DNA of 64,000 nt from Plasmodiophora brassicae (taxonomy: Eukaryota; Endomyxa: Phytomyxea; Phytomyxea; Plasmodiophorida). Made by a program: the position numbers and the translations under genes. Position 1 is the stretch's first letter, and the number at the start of each line of letters is the position of its first letter. Shown piece by piece: positions 19,087 through 30,554 of this stretch. The notes under the pieces are model-generated. The model saw nothing but the letters and a program-made list of their open reading frames with translations, was not told where the DNA came from and ran no database searches. The stretch covers positions 930,001 through 994,000 of the forward strand of contig CP145418.1 of the NCBI GenBank assembly GCA_036867785.1, written 5' to 3'.

Positions 19087-21240
19087 ATGTCCTCGTCTGA
19101 CGACGTGGATGACGATGGGCGACGCGGCGGCCTGGGGCGGCAGCACCGCCGCGATCGAGCCATCTATGGCGTTTTCGGGTCCGACGACGACGACGAGGAA
19201 GCCCGGGCGCGGTTTGCGAATCGGAGTACCGGGCAGCCGGTAGCGCGGGCGCCCGTCACGTTCGTCGCCAGCGGCGGCCCCGCCCCACCGCCCCCTGCGA
19301 CAAGCGATGCCGCCGCCCCGCCTCGTCGTCCAGCGAATCCCACCGTCAAACCCGCGTTTGAGAAACACACGAAAGGGTTCGGCAGCAAGTACTTGGAGAA
19401 GTTCGGGTTCGTCGATCGCCTGGGCAAATCTGGAACGGGGTTGGCCGCCCCGATCGAAGCGAAGCAACGCCCAACGAACATGGGCCTGGGGTTCGACGGT
19501 GTCGATGCGAAGCCGGTCCCGAAGCCGAAACCGCCTCCGAAACCGAAGCCGGCGCGCACGCCCGTTCAGCAATGGCGTCGCGACCTGAAACAACAGCAGG
19601 AGGTCGTGTACAAGACGTCGAGTCAGATGCTGGAGGAGCGCTTCGACGTGCGAGCCTCTGCTGTGATCGACATGACGGGGCCGGGTGGCGCGCGAACAAC
19701 GACCTTCGATCGTTTGCAGGAAGAGGAAACGGCCGCGGAGCCGACCCTTCTTCCGGAATTGCACCACAACCTGAAGTTGCTCGTGGAGATGACCGAAGGC
19801 GATATTGAGAAGCTGGAACGACGACGGCAGATGATGGATCACGAGATGGCGAACCTGCGCTCCAAGCAGGAGGTCATGCAGGCGCGTGCAACGACCAACA
19901 GGTTGGCCGTTGAGCGCCTGGAGAAGGTGCAGGCGATTGTGACGCAGCTTGCCATTCAGCTCGACTCGTCGTCACCCGACCGCATCACGGTGGACGCGGC
20001 CGCCGACACCTTCGACCTTCTGAGGAGCCGGTACGCGGCCGAGTACCGCGAGTTCCACCTCGAGGACCTGATCCATTGCCACGTCGTTCCGATCCTCCGC
20101 GATAGTGACGAACCGGCCGCGTTCAAGCGCTGGCGAACCGTCATGGCCGCGGACGCGTACGATGCCCTGTGCGAACAGGTCGTCATCCCCCGTCTTCGAC
20201 AAGCGATTGCCGGCCGCGATTTGATCGTGGACTCCAGCGTGGTCGCGTCACATTTCGAGTCGTGGTCCGCCGCCCTGTCGCCCTCGACGACCGCCGCCTT
20301 GTACGACTCGATCGTCATCCCGCGTCTGGCGCAGATCGCAGCGTCGTGCGACCCGCTGGCGACGCCGCCTCATCTGTGGGCGCACCCATGGCTCCCTGTT
20401 CTCGGGCAAACCCGTCTGCAAGGCGTTCACGACGCGATCTTCGCCCGAGTATCGCGAGCGTTGTCGTCGTGGAAGCCAGGCGATCCTCGCGGGCATGCCG
20501 CGGTCGCCCCCTGGCGAACCGTGTTTTCGAACCGGCAACTCCACCGGCTGATGACCGCGTCCGTCGTCCCAGCGCTTCGTGGCACCGCAAGGAAGCAGGG
20601 CATCGGCGCTGGCGATGCGAACTTCGATGCCACCTGCCTGATGAACGTGCTGGAATGGGCCGATCTGCTGCCGGTGCCGGCGCTGCTGGACATCCTGGAG
20701 ACGTCGATCTGGCCGCGATGGCTGACGGGCATTGCCAGGTGGATGGGGACGCGTCCCGACTACGCCGTCGCGTTGTCGTGGTTCACCAGATGGTGCGACA
20801 GCCTCCCGAGCGCGATCTCGCGAACCGCCAGCGTCCAGTCCGTCATCCGGTACGGGCTCCTGCTGCTTAACGCGGCCGTCACGGGCACGGGCGACCTTCA
20901 ACTGATTGTCCAACGGGCTCTGCAGCGAATGCAGTCGGATCGCCTGCTGCGTCAGCAACCAGCGCGACCGCAGGCGACGTCAGCGGCGGCCGTACCAGAG
21001 CCGGCGTCCGAACTCGGCTCGCTGCGCGACCTGGTGTCCAAGTACGCCGAGGCGAACGACGTCGCGTTCATCCCGAACGTGCGCCTCGGCCTGCACCACG
21101 GCAAGCAGATCTTCAAGTTCGGCACCGCCAACATCTACATCGACCACGACTGCGTCTACCACCTGCCCAGAGGATCCACCGACCGCGACGCCTGGCGACC
21201 CGTCACCCTATCCAGCCTCGTCCAAATCGCCCGCTCATAA
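19087..21240 (+). CDS. TFIP11: Tuftelin-interacting protein 11 / Ntr1, spliceosome disassembly factor
   Basis: The ATG at 19087 opens a 717-aa intronless protein. An acidic Ser/Asp-rich N-terminus is followed by a G-patch at about residues 95-135 (KHTKGFGSKYLEKFGF, GKSGTGLAAPIEAK), then RPTNMGLGF, a Pro/Lys-rich linker and a long helical GCFC-type region (from YKTSSQMLEE through TASVQSVIRYGLLLLN). The end carries the TFIP11-typical IPNVRLGLHHGKQIFKFGTANIYID. The family activates the helicase Prp43/DHX15 to take apart the intron-lariat spliceosome in the nucleus, a housekeeping role that fits a genome full of short introns. Length is slightly below the animal protein (about 830 aa). No introns are seen. 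Confidence 0.92.
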   Translation: MSSSDDVDDDGRRGGLGRQHRRDRAIYGVFGSDDDDEEARARFANRSTGQPVARAPVTFVASGGPAPPPPATSDAAAPPRRPANPTVKPAFEKHTKGFGSKYLEKFGFVDRLGKSGTGLAAPIEAKQRPTNMGLGFDGVDAKPVPKPKPPPKPKPARTPVQQWRRDLKQQQEVVYKTSSQMLEERFDVRASAVIDMTGPGGARTTTFDRLQEEETAAEPTLLPELHHNLKLLVEMTEGDIEKLERRRQMMDHEMANLRSKQEVMQARATTNRLAVERLEKVQAIVTQLAIQLDSSSPDRITVDAAADTFDLLRSRYAAEYREFHLEDLIHCHVVPILRDSDEPAAFKRWRTVMAADAYDALCEQVVIPRLRQAIAGRDLIVDSSVVASHFESWSAALSPSTTAALYDSIVIPRLAQIAASCDPLATPPHLWAHPWLPVLGQTRLQGVHDAIFARVSRALSSWKPGDPRGHAAVAPWRTVFSNRQLHRLMTASVVPALRGTARKQGIGAGDANFDATCLMNVLEWADLLPVPALLDILETSIWPRWLTGIARWMGTRPDYAVALSWFTRWCDSLPSAISRTASVQSVIRYGLLLLNAAVTGTGDLQLIVQRALQRMQSDRLLRQQPARPQATSAAAVPEPASELGSLRDLVSKYAEANDVAFIPNVRLGLHHGKQIFKFGTANIYIDHDCVYHLPRGSTDRDAWRPVTLSSLVQIARS

Positions 21241-22424
21241 TATTACACGCCCGATCACTGGTCACGTTTGCTGATTTCGTGCCAAACGGAGGACCGCCTG
21301 GCCGGACCGAACCTGCCCAACCGACGCTACCTTCCTGGACAGGCGCCGTGGATCGCCCAGGAACGATACGCGGGCGTGTGTACCCGGGAACCGCCCGCTT
21401 GGTGCACATGCTGAGGGCCTGCCCGCCGATCTGCACCCGCGCTATGTACCCCCATGGTCGAATGGGCGCCAGGACAGCCGACACCAGTCAGCACGTAGAG
21501 ACCCCCTTACTCAATACAATAGTGGCCCATGGGACCCACGTCAGTTGAGCGATACACGACGGCGCGCGGGTGCCCTCGCTCCAGCGGCAACGGGCGGCGC
21601 TGTTGCAACGATCACGGGCGACTTGGCCGACATCGCTTAACTAGACAACCGAGTTGTATAACGGATCGAATCTTGGGACCGGACGTGATGTGAGTGCCAG
21701 AGTCGCCCTGGATCCCATCGGGGTGAAATTTACCGATGCGCCCGATAGCCTTCGTTTGATTGTGCAAACCAGGGGCGTCTGTCAAACGGTGTGGCGGGGC
21801 CGATGCATGCCTTCAAACCCAAGGGTACGACACATCCTGCGGGTTCTACACAGGTCTGTCGGGTTCACCCGGTATCAGCAGATGGGGTTGTATTCGTTTC
21901 GGGCAAGCCACAGGTGTTTCCGACCTCCGCCTGATCTGCTGTAGTTGATGTCGAACGGGAACAGTTTGAACGGGGTATCTTTTGCGATCAGAGCGCCGAC
22001 GTCGGAGGTGCAAAGTACTTCAAACTCTCCATGCGACATACTCTCCGCTGTAGCGCGACGACATCTTCGTAACTAGCGTCCATATCGAGAATAACATTAG
22101 GCGCGTCCACCCCGGGCAACTTTACCGGAACACCAGTGGCCGGATGGAAACGGCAGGGAAGGAGGCCACGTTGACCTGCCGTAACGGCTGTGCTGAACCC
22201 TCCACGTTTACCGCGACGACGGGTCCCTTCCGCGTTTCGATGCGCTTCCGCGATCGACAGCAGCTGGCTGGCTCACTGGACAATCAGGAGAATGCAGGCC
22301 AGATGCCCGGTCGCAGATGACGCAGGCTGCTGGCATCGCAGAAGCGGTAATGGCCGGGAGACGCCGCCGCACGGACGCGGACGATGTTCCTGCAGGAACA
22401 GATGCTTTCCATTCGACGTGCACC
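21241..22424. other. 1.2-kb intergenic region with a possible gene remnant
   Basis: No complete gene is evident. On the minus strand at 21875-22039 a 54-codon ATG frame reads MSHGEFEVLCTSDVGA... to a stop, with FPFDINYSRSGGGRKHLWLA in the middle; this faintly resembles a MABP-type strand pattern (DLN.GAGG..IYL). Just upstream, at about 22090-22140, another minus-strand segment reads KLPGVDAPNVILDMDAS. The two might be exons of a small gene or a decayed one. Everything else looks non-coding. Confidence 0.3.
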
Positions 22425-24584
22425 TCATAATTCTTTAACGTCAACATCGCTATTCGCGCAGACGCCGCCGATGGTCCATCCCCTGGATTGGATGACGCGC
22501 GTGACCGTGTCGACGACGGCCTGGATCTTGGCGTCGTCCAGGTGGTACGGGCCGAAGTAGTAGGCGGTGACGGCATCGACCGGGTGCAGGCGGGCGTTCA
22601 CGGCGGCGGCCAGGTGCGCGAAACAATTGTCGACCATCGGGTTCGTCGGGAAGTATACGAGGTCGCAGCCGTCCCTGGCGAACACGATGTTGGACAGCCC
22701 GGCGCCGTGTGGCCCGATCACCAGCTCAGCGGAAGCGAACAGCGCCACCTGTTCCAGCAGCGTCTTCGATTCGTGCGTGTCGACGCCCGGCTTCTTGCCG
22801 GGTTCGGCGACGAACACGTGCAGGCAGTCGGGGCCGACGACCGCCCGTAACGCCCTCAGCAACCGCTCCTCGTCCTGCACGACCCGAATGTACCCGGCAT
22901 CGGCCCTGGACACGTAGATGACCTTTGGCCGCGCCTCGTGCCGCACCTTGGACAGCAGATGGCGGCGTGCCAGGCGGATGCCAGCGGCCGCCGGCTGGAT
23001 AATGCGCCATGGGTCGTCGACGGGGCCGACCACATGGCCACCGGGTACATCCCTCCAGTCCACCCGCATCAGCGTCTCGATTCGGTACCGCTGGGCGCCC
23101 GGCGACTCCCGGTTGGGCGCCTTCGGGTCGTACCAGACGACGCGGCCCGGGTCGATATCGAACAAGTCGAGCGCTTCACGCGCGAACACGTTATCAGGCA
23201 GCATGATCCTCGCGTCAGGGTAGTAATGCAGTGTCAGGGCGATGCCCGCCAGGCCCTCCGTCGTCCAGTGGTAGTAGTTGAGCTTGTTGGACGGGTCGAT
23301 CGAGACTACGGCGCCGGGCACGTCGACGACCTGCTGATCGGGCAGTGTCCCGCCCGTGTAGTCACTCGTCGAGTGAGCGTGTGCCCCGAAGAACACAGCA
23401 TCGTCGTTATACAGAACACCTGTCGACGCCTCCATCGTCACGTTCGTCAACGTCGCGACGATCAGCTGACGCTCGGTGAACGCGACCGGGATTCGATCCC
23501 CGTACGACAGCGCCATGTACTCCTGGTCGTCGGACGTCCCGCGAACACGGTACACCTGGCCAGGTGCAATCCCGAATTCAGGTGCGGTCGCAAGGACAGC
23601 GACATCATCGGCGATGTCCTCCCATCGGTGCACGTGTCGGCGCCGTTGGGACTGCGGCAACGCCTTGTTGACCTCGTCGACGCGAACGCGCCCGGCTTTG
23701 TCGATGTACGTTCGGGCGCGTGCGTCTAGCGGTCGCGAATAAAGCATGATGGTGCCGACGTTCTGGATGTTTCGTGCAACGGGCAGGTTTCTGGCGGCGG
23801 CACGTTGATATCGAAGTGCTCTATCGGCGTCTTCCGCCCGGTAGGTGTTCAGCCTATACTGCGAGCGGAACAGGTCATCCAGCAGCATGGTCACTTCCTT
23901 GACCCTGGCAGACAGGGCCGGGTCGTTCTGCTTACGAAGTAGGGATTTCGCCCTGCTCAACGATGTGATGGCGTCGGCGTAGTCGTCCACGAGGATCTGC
24001 ATCTTGCCGAGGTCGACAAAGGAGGACCAGTCGGCGTCGTTGGTGGCCGTAGCCCTGTTGCACATGTCGGCCATGACGGCATCGTCAGGATGCGGATCTC
24101 GCAGGGCCGCCATCATAACGTCGATGTCTTTCACCGGGCTGCGAATGCCCCACTTCTGCAGGCCTTCGTTATGCTTCGTCAACTCTTCCCTGGCGTGATG
24201 CAACGGGTTCGCTAGCTTTCGTTTCTGCTTGTCGACCATCAGGAAGCGACAGAGGAGCGTTTCGAAGCGGGCGCCGGTCGGTGCTTCCACCAGGGTGACG
24301 GTGGGCGCACGCGTCAGCCCGAGTTCGTAGACGGCCCGAGCCTGGTCGCGTTTGCCAACGGACTCCAGGACGGCGCCCAAGTTGACGTACCCTTCGACGA
24401 CGTCCGGGTGCTCGTCGACCAGTTTGGAGAAGCCGGCGACGGCGCCCGGTACATCGCCCGCATCGACCTTGCCGATGGCCTGCACCAGGAGGGCCTTTGC
24501 CCGCGTCCCGTCGTCGGCCCCAGACGTCCACGCCGCCACAACGCTGCTGGTGACGATCAGCGCCCAGCAGCAACAGGATGACAT
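22425..24584 (-). CDS. TPR-containing GT61-family glycosyltransferase, copy B
   Basis: Intronless 719-aa protein on the minus strand, starting MSSCCCWALIVTSSVVAAW, a Cys-rich hydrophobic leader compatible with a signal peptide or anchor. TPR-like helices (GDVPGAVAGFSKLVDEHPDV) precede the GT61 domain with HYYPDARIMLPDNVF, VIYVSRADAG and VIGPHGAGLSN. It is the inverted near-duplicate of the gene at 8326-10503, 12 kb away: the last 480 residues differ at only about two dozen positions, while the first third is visibly more diverged and the Asp-rich tail differs. The probable role is glycan transfer in the secretory pathway, donor unknown. Genes between the two copies are unrelated, so only the gene itself was copied or homogenised. 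Confidence 0.85.
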   Translation of the reverse strand: MSSCCCWALIVTSSVVAAWTSGADDGTRAKALLVQAIGKVDAGDVPGAVAGFSKLVDEHPDVVEGYVNLGAVLESVGKRDQARAVYELGLTRAPTVTLVEAPTGARFETLLCRFLMVDKQKRKLANPLHHAREELTKHNEGLQKWGIRSPVKDIDVMMAALRDPHPDDAVMADMCNRATATNDADWSSFVDLGKMQILVDDYADAITSLSRAKSLLRKQNDPALSARVKEVTMLLDDLFRSQYRLNTYRAEDADRALRYQRAAARNLPVARNIQNVGTIMLYSRPLDARARTYIDKAGRVRVDEVNKALPQSQRRRHVHRWEDIADDVAVLATAPEFGIAPGQVYRVRGTSDDQEYMALSYGDRIPVAFTERQLIVATLTNVTMEASTGVLYNDDAVFFGAHAHSTSDYTGGTLPDQQVVDVPGAVVSIDPSNKLNYYHWTTEGLAGIALTLHYYPDARIMLPDNVFAREALDLFDIDPGRVVWYDPKAPNRESPGAQRYRIETLMRVDWRDVPGGHVVGPVDDPWRIIQPAAAGIRLARRHLLSKVRHEARPKVIYVSRADAGYIRVVQDEERLLRALRAVVGPDCLHVFVAEPGKKPGVDTHESKTLLEQVALFASAELVIGPHGAGLSNIVFARDGCDLVYFPTNPMVDNCFAHLAAAVNARLHPVDAVTAYYFGPYHLDDAKIQAVVDTVTRVIQSRGWTIGGVCANSDVDVKEL

Positions 24585-24881
24585 GCCAGGCAGCAGCAGC
24601 AGCAGGCAGAGGCGGCCTGAAGCACAGGGCGCCCGCAGTTTTCTCCAGGGACATGCGCGTCGGGCCCAGGAGACACGTTGGAACAGTCACAGGGGGGCTG
24701 TGTCGCCCGCGTCGGATGCGCCTCCGCCGACCCCAGGTTCCCTGGGCGGCATCGCTCGCTCGCTGTACAGCGTGATCCTGCGCCGAATGAATCTCACAGT
24801 CGGTGGCGTTGGGCTGCTGTTGGCCCTCCCTGGCAGCGTGCGAGCTGTCCGCTGTCGGCAGCGGATCGCGGACGACGGCCC

Positions 24882-25919
24882 ATGTTGCATTCGATTTTCG
24901 GGTGCGCTCCCGAGCCGCACATTGGACGGCAGATGTCCGCGCCCGACGGCAACGAGATGGCGGTGACGGTGAAGGTCGGCGACGGGGCGCCCGTGCAGGA
25001 GGCAACGGTGTCGGGGGAGGAGCGCGCGCCCGTGACCTTCACGTCGCATCTGCAGGCGAACGTGAAATTCTGGACCGTGTACCTCCCGGCGGTGTTCGCG
25101 AGGAACCTCTATCGTGGCGCGCCGACGACGTCGCGTTGCAGAGACCTGCCGGCACGCGACCCCGATCTGCAACCGGACGCGCACGACCATCTGATTGTAC
25201 TTCTGCATGGGCTGTTGTCGCGCCCGGCGTCGTTGGAGCTGTTCGCCAACGAGCTGTCGAGCGCGCACCCGACGGCGACGATCTGGGCGCCCCGTATCCT
25301 GAACCGAGGGCTGGCGACGCTTGACGACACCGTCCAACATCTGTGGGAACGCCTCGACCAGTCGCCCTGGGGCGATCGATGGCCAACGACCCCGATCACG
25401 ATTGTTGGCGTCAGCAACGGCAGTCGCCTGGCGTGCGCGTTCGACGCCCTGCTCCGCCAGAAGCATCATCGCTCCACGCGGCACCTGCATCTGGTCGCCC
25501 CGGCCGTCGTTGGCAGCTCTGTCGCAGGGCTGGTGGCCGCTTCACCACTCGCACGGTTCATTCCCGGTCGAGTCGCCAATGTCGTCGGCGAGTTTGCCCC
25601 CAGCAGGTACGCGCCGTGGTAACGCGCGCCGGCAGCGAACGGTCGTGCTGAGCAGGCTGGCAGCGCGGTGATCCAGGGCGCGAACAGGGCGTTCTGGGAG
25701 ACGGCGTCCGCTGGTTCGCCCACCGAAGTGTTCGTGTACCATGCGACCCACGACCTGATCGTGCAGCCCGTCGGCCTCGTCGACGAATGGGTCGCGCAGT
25801 CCAACGACAACGTTGTCGTCGTCAGCCGCCGCGACTTCCACGACCACAACCACTGGAGCCTGGTGCTCGACGGCGAAATCGTGGGCAACATCGTCGCCAG
25901 CGTGTCCCGCCCAAGATAG
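24882..25919 (+). CDS. Alpha/beta-hydrolase (DUF676-like putative lipase/esterase)
   Basis: Two exons, 24882-25618 and 25664-25919, around a 45-nt intron join to 330 aa; ATGs at 24933 and 24957 are alternative starts. Core signals: DHLIVLLHGLLSRPASLELFA (oxyanion-side HG), the nucleophile elbow ITIVGVSNGSRLAC (GxSxG), RHLHLVAPAVVGS, and in exon 2 VFVYHATHDLIVQP for the acid and FHDHNHWSLV for the histidine. All three catalytic positions are therefore present. The N-terminal 80 residues have no recognised domain. This looks like a lipase or esterase of the DUF676 type; substrate and location are unknown. It is divergent from GT61 copy B, about 300 bp apart. Confidence 0.72.
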
Positions 25920-25959
25920 ACGCAACGCGTGCCGGCACGTTCGATAAACCCTTTACTGT

Positions 25960-26488
25960 TTACGAGCCTGTGGACGCGTTTCGCTTCCTGAGCGTTGGCC
26001 GGGACGTGGCGCCAGGGCCCCGGCCGGCGACATGGACGCTGTCCGACGCGTCGACCTTCGCGTATTCATGAAACGGGGCCGCTTCCGAATCGCGACCCAG
26101 CGAGGCGCCGGTCATCAGGGCGCCGACTCGAGACAGCAACGCGGCCGTGATGCTGCGCCAACGTGCCTGCGCGTCCTCCGCGTCCTTCAGCTGGCGTAGC
26201 TGGTGCAGCAATGCGCCCCGGTGCCTCTGGTACAGCATCTTCTTCGTCTTCAGGTACGCGAGCTCCTCCAGGATCGGCTGCTGCCCTTCCTGCGACGCAC
26301 ACTGCTGCAGGCGCGACTCCATTGCCCGCGCCTGATCGACGATGGTGTCCAGCTTCCTCTCCACTGGGCAGACCTCACTGTGTCAGCGTCGCGATAACCA
26401 TCGCCGGTACTGCCACTGCATTGAAGCGCTCACCACGGTGCAAGGCTTGGAACGCGGCCGACTGCGGCGATTCGACACCAGCATCCAT
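25960..26488 (-). CDS. Small coiled-coil protein, function unknown
   Basis: Two exons (26434-26488 and 25960-26363) around a 70-nt intron join in frame to 152 aa starting MDAGVESPQSAAFQALHR. The middle is strongly helical (ERKLDTIVDQARAMESRLQQ, then ELAYLKTKKMLYQRHRGALL) and predicted to be coiled coil. No membrane segment, signal peptide or known domain was recognised. It lies between the hydrolase and PIKfyve, convergent with the hydrolase by 40 bp. Confidence 0.55.
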
Positions 26489-26620
26489 TGCGGGATTCGA
26501 TGATGTTCACAGATTCAATGGGGGGAGCGCGCGCGCGCTCTCTCAATCAGTGATCCGATCCCAAATCTGGGCCGTTGCCTCTCCGAGTGCCTTTCGTAAA
26601 GGTCAAGCGCTTGGCATATA

Positions 26621-29600
26621 TTACGTGTCGAGTGCTGAACCTCGATGTGCACTGAACGTCCTGACTGGCATCGCCGACCCAAAGTAACAATCGACTGCAC
26701 GTCGGAAGCGTTGCATGTAGTCGACGGGAGCGATGACGGTAGGCAGAGGCCGACCGGCCAGCATGCCGAGGCTCTTGACCTGGCTCTCCAGGCGGGCGTC
26801 CAGTGTGTACACGCGGAGGTAGTCGATGATGCCGACCGAGATGGTGCGGCCTATCTCGTCGACGCCGATGAGGATGGAGTAGTCGACGACCGACCTGCCC
26901 GACAGGAACTCGGTGTCGTTCTGGACGGACAGGCGAAGGTCGGCGAGGGAATTCCCAGTCAGGGATATCGGGACGCCTTTCGTGTACTGAAGCAGGTCAC
27001 CGTCTAGCAGCGTCTTTGGGTCTTCCATCGGCGGCTGAACATGATCGGGCGGCTCGGGATGATCGGCCCGATTGGACCGGATGGACCCTTTCAGGTCGAA
27101 CACACGGGATACGTTCGGTTTGCCAAACAGGAGATTGCTGGAGACGACCAGATACTGGGGCGATGCGTCGCGGGTGACGGTCACCCGGAACGCGCCCAGG
27201 ATGGGCACCAATATCGTAGACCGGGTCGAGGCCATATACCGGAAGTACGGGATCGCCATCTCCAGCAGCATTTGAAACTCCCGCTTCCTGACCGTCTTCA
27301 CAACGAAACGGTTGTCGTGCGACTTTCGAAACGTCCCACCCGACTTACCGCCTGATGTTGCCCAGTCGCCACATGCCGAGAGAGAAGCGGCAAAGCCATC
27401 CTCAATGGGATGGCCAGCGATCGTCCATCGACGAAACGCTGCAAACTGCTTTGGGAAGTAGATCACGCACGATGAGCCAGATTCCCCATCGGGTCGTGAG
27501 CCATTCGTCCACGTGATCGGTCTGTCATCCGTCTCGTTCAGTAGGACGGTGGCACAGTCTTCCAAGCTGCTGATTCCTGCAACGCGCCCGGCATGTTCCT
27601 CGCTGCTCAGCGCAAGCGCGATAACAACTCCTGGATCGGCATGCGATGGGAACACAGCCGACGTGTCGACAGGGATCGCGTGAGCCCGTTTCCACTTGCT
27701 GCCAACACACAAAGCGCCATTACGTAAACATCAACAGCGACAGCGCTACAGTACGCTCGGCAAACCTTAGCTGGAGGATAACCGACAGAACAACGCGATG
27801 GAACCGCGTCGGCGTCATGTGGTCTCTCCCTAGATCGTTCACCAGCTCGGCTCGTAGGAGTTCCACTTCAACCTGCAGATCGGGAGAAACGATCTCGTCC
27901 AGACGCGTCATGATCTGAACAGAGATGAGCAGCAACCCAATCAGGTAGAGTGGGGGCAAACCAACCGATTCAAGGAACGACGCAACGCGTTCGTAATCAA
28001 CTGGAGGCTCGCCAAAATCACATCCAGAGAAGGGCAACATCTTGCCAGCAGTACACATGGTGAGCGTGGCGACCGGTCGATACTGCAAGGACAGCGTTAG
28101 GGACCCGGTCGAAAAGTACCTGAGCAAGAGGACATCAGCGGATGCTGACGAACGGGTAACCCTGCTCTGTACGACCGGGTATGATGGGTGCGCATCGGGT
28201 GCTGGCATGATCGTCCCGTTGCGCCATTGGGAGTCAGGCTCATCTGCAGAAAGCGTCCAAAGGATAACTGCAGAGAATGCCGAGACAGCGGGTGAGGATT
28301 CGTCGTGTGCCCGCAAGCCGAACACTTGGAATACGTTGTCACATGGGGCGATAACCTGTGCTGAGGATCAGGTGACTGCTCCAATCCGACGCGCCACACC
28401 ATACTTTTCGCGGGCGCTCAATTCGGCAATTAGGCGCGCCTCCCCATGCTGGAATATTACTCTGTGCTGCATCGGGCCCCGTTTGCATTCGCCGCAGGCA
28501 AACAAAGACAGTAGGCACGCCTCGGACAGGAACTCGCCAAGGCTGATATCAGCTGGCGAATAAAACTCGATTCGATCGAATCCACGCTGACATGGCCTGA
28601 CAGCGGGCTCGTGAAAGGCACGCACGAAACGATCGACCTTACGTACCATCCTTCGGCAATGAGCATCCGTTCGAACAGGAGCGCTCGTGAGTATGCCGGC
28701 AACGATGGCGACAGCAGTCCGGTCTCGGGTGGGGTTTCTGCCGCATCTGATCCGTCGTATATGCCTGGACATTGCGACGACGCGCGAACGGCCAGCAATT
28801 CAGGTCTGAACGCTGTAACGGCAGAGACGTCGACGCCAGTAATAGCAACCAGGTCAGAATCTGTTGCTCAATGTTGGGCCTTGAGAAACACTCACAACCA
28901 GGATCGCGAACTGACCAGGCGCGTCCGGGTGCGAGAGACAGGTAAACTAGAGGCCACAGTTTCATTGTGTGAATCGGCGTGCGGCGAAGAGAGCGACAAA
29001 CCTGCGACAGTAAGTCCTGCTCAATCGCCGTCTCACACCTAGCGAAGGCCTGAACAATGGTTGTTATGCTGATAAAAGGCCCTGCTGACCTCGCCGTATA
29101 GGCCATTTCGATGGCCGATAGCATAATGGACGCATACAGGTCTGCCCGACTCTGAACCCCGAACAGGATAATCGTTGAGCAAGCCAACGGATTGCACCCT
29201 TCGAAAAAGGTGACAGTCTGGTTTGACAGTTGCCCTGTACGAAACAGGTCACAGGTTCCAACGGCTACCTGCCAATGCGTTATGAGCACTACGCAGGGGC
29301 AAGGGCATCTGAAACAGAGTACCATCTCCTGGTCAAGCGAAGCCAGGACTGGTGCACCCGTGCAGCGCGATACCCGCTGCAAATCGTTCATCGGGACGTT
29401 CGTTATGCAGGAAACGCCAGCGTCAACCAGCATCGTCAAGGCACGTCCAGAGATGCTTCTGTGCGAGACGACCAGCGACGGCTCGTGCGCCATAAGCTTG
29501 CACACAAGAATTTTCTGACACATCCCATAAATCAGTATGACCAACTGAGCACTTCCTGTCCCGACCAACCAGGTATTCCATCTCGGCATCAATGAGCGTG

Positions 29601-30554
29601 TTTAGCGATGACATTCGACTGGGGTTACGGTCGTACTCCAGCGGGCATAGCAGCAAGATGATTCTGGGATTGGCAATCTCGGTCCTCATTCGCTTGTGGG
29701 CGACGGTCCTGCCAATAACGCAGCCTGCTAGACGGTGGCTCTTGTCGACATCGCCATCATCAACTATGCACACCTGCGTGTAGAACCTAACGTTTCGTAC
29801 GTCGCCAAGGTCAGCCCGGATCTTCAGCATGTGCGTTGCTTGTGTAGCGAGCCGAAGGATCTGTCGAGTCCAGCCCATTGTGTCGTCGATAGCCCCAGCG
29901 CCAACAACGAGCTCAGAGATAAGCAACCGGAGTCTTTGCTTGATGATCCTTGCAATGTACTCGTCGCAAGCTTGGTCAACAGGACTGCTTCGGGTCGTCT
30001 CTGGTACGTCCGGGACGGCCCTGGTTGCCATCGACGTCACAGGCTTCGAATCGCCCAACTTCAGCGTGAGACAGTAATCGCAGACTCGAACACCCCCAAG
30101 CGTGTTCGCCGAGCAACTATCGTAATTTCAGTGACGTATCCATGACGCGCTATGGGCCTGTTCATCGGTCGACACTACCTCGAGCAGAATATTTGACCAC
30201 ACAACCGGCAATGATGTCTCCGACGCTACAAACAACGTTAAGCAATTTGGTTGAATGCGTCGTCGGGGCCGCTGCCGGCTTACAAAGAACGAGAACGATG
30301 CCTCACAGTTATAGCAGGTCTGGCAGGATTGGTCCGGCATCCAACTTGATTTCCCGCAATCCCTCATCGTCTTCGTGTCGTCTTCAGTCTTCGCTGATGG
30401 GTCGGAAGACAGCCACCTGTCGAGCGACACTCACTGCCTGCCCGCGATGGCTACGGGAACGCCCTCACCGCGAAACCGCTTCCAACGGCTCGTTAACGGC
30501 ATCATAGACGGCCGCCCCGAGGTCCACTGTCGTAAACGTCGACCGTCGTCGCAT
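26621..30554 (-). CDS. FAB1: PIKfyve/Fab1 1-phosphatidylinositol-3-phosphate 5-kinase
   Basis: PI3P 5-kinase acting on endosome and vacuole membranes to make PI(3,5)P2. The start at ATG 30554 (MRRRSTFTTVDLGAAVYDA) is joined by a short intron to the FYVE exon: SCQTCYNCEASFSFF, then after an intron RRRHHCRLCGQIFCS, the PI3P-binding signature. The CCT/TCP1-like domain follows in several exons (RLLISELVVGAG, AHKRMRTEIANPRIILLLC, SHRSISGRALTMLVDAGVSC, TVTFFEGCNPLACSTIILFG). Next is the PIKfyve-specific Cys-rich region (YSKCSACGHTTN, LSFGRFLQ). The lipid kinase domain at 26621-27500 has GGKSGGTF, RFVVKT with the ATP-binding Lys, FDLKGSIRSNR, VVDYSILIGVDE and VGIIDYLRVYTLD. The domain order is complete; no DEP domain was seen, as in plants. 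Exon boundaries were only partly traced. The TM-like stretch near 27900 lies within an exon and may be a buried helix. Confidence 0.88.

Noticed and set aside
27720-28325. Hydrophobic segment upstream of the lipid kinase suggesting a GPCR-PIP kinase fusion
   Set aside because: The neighbouring exons carry FYVE, CCT-like and Cys-rich PIKfyve regions in the correct order, so the hydrophobic stretch is a single helix in PIKfyve, not a seven-span receptor.
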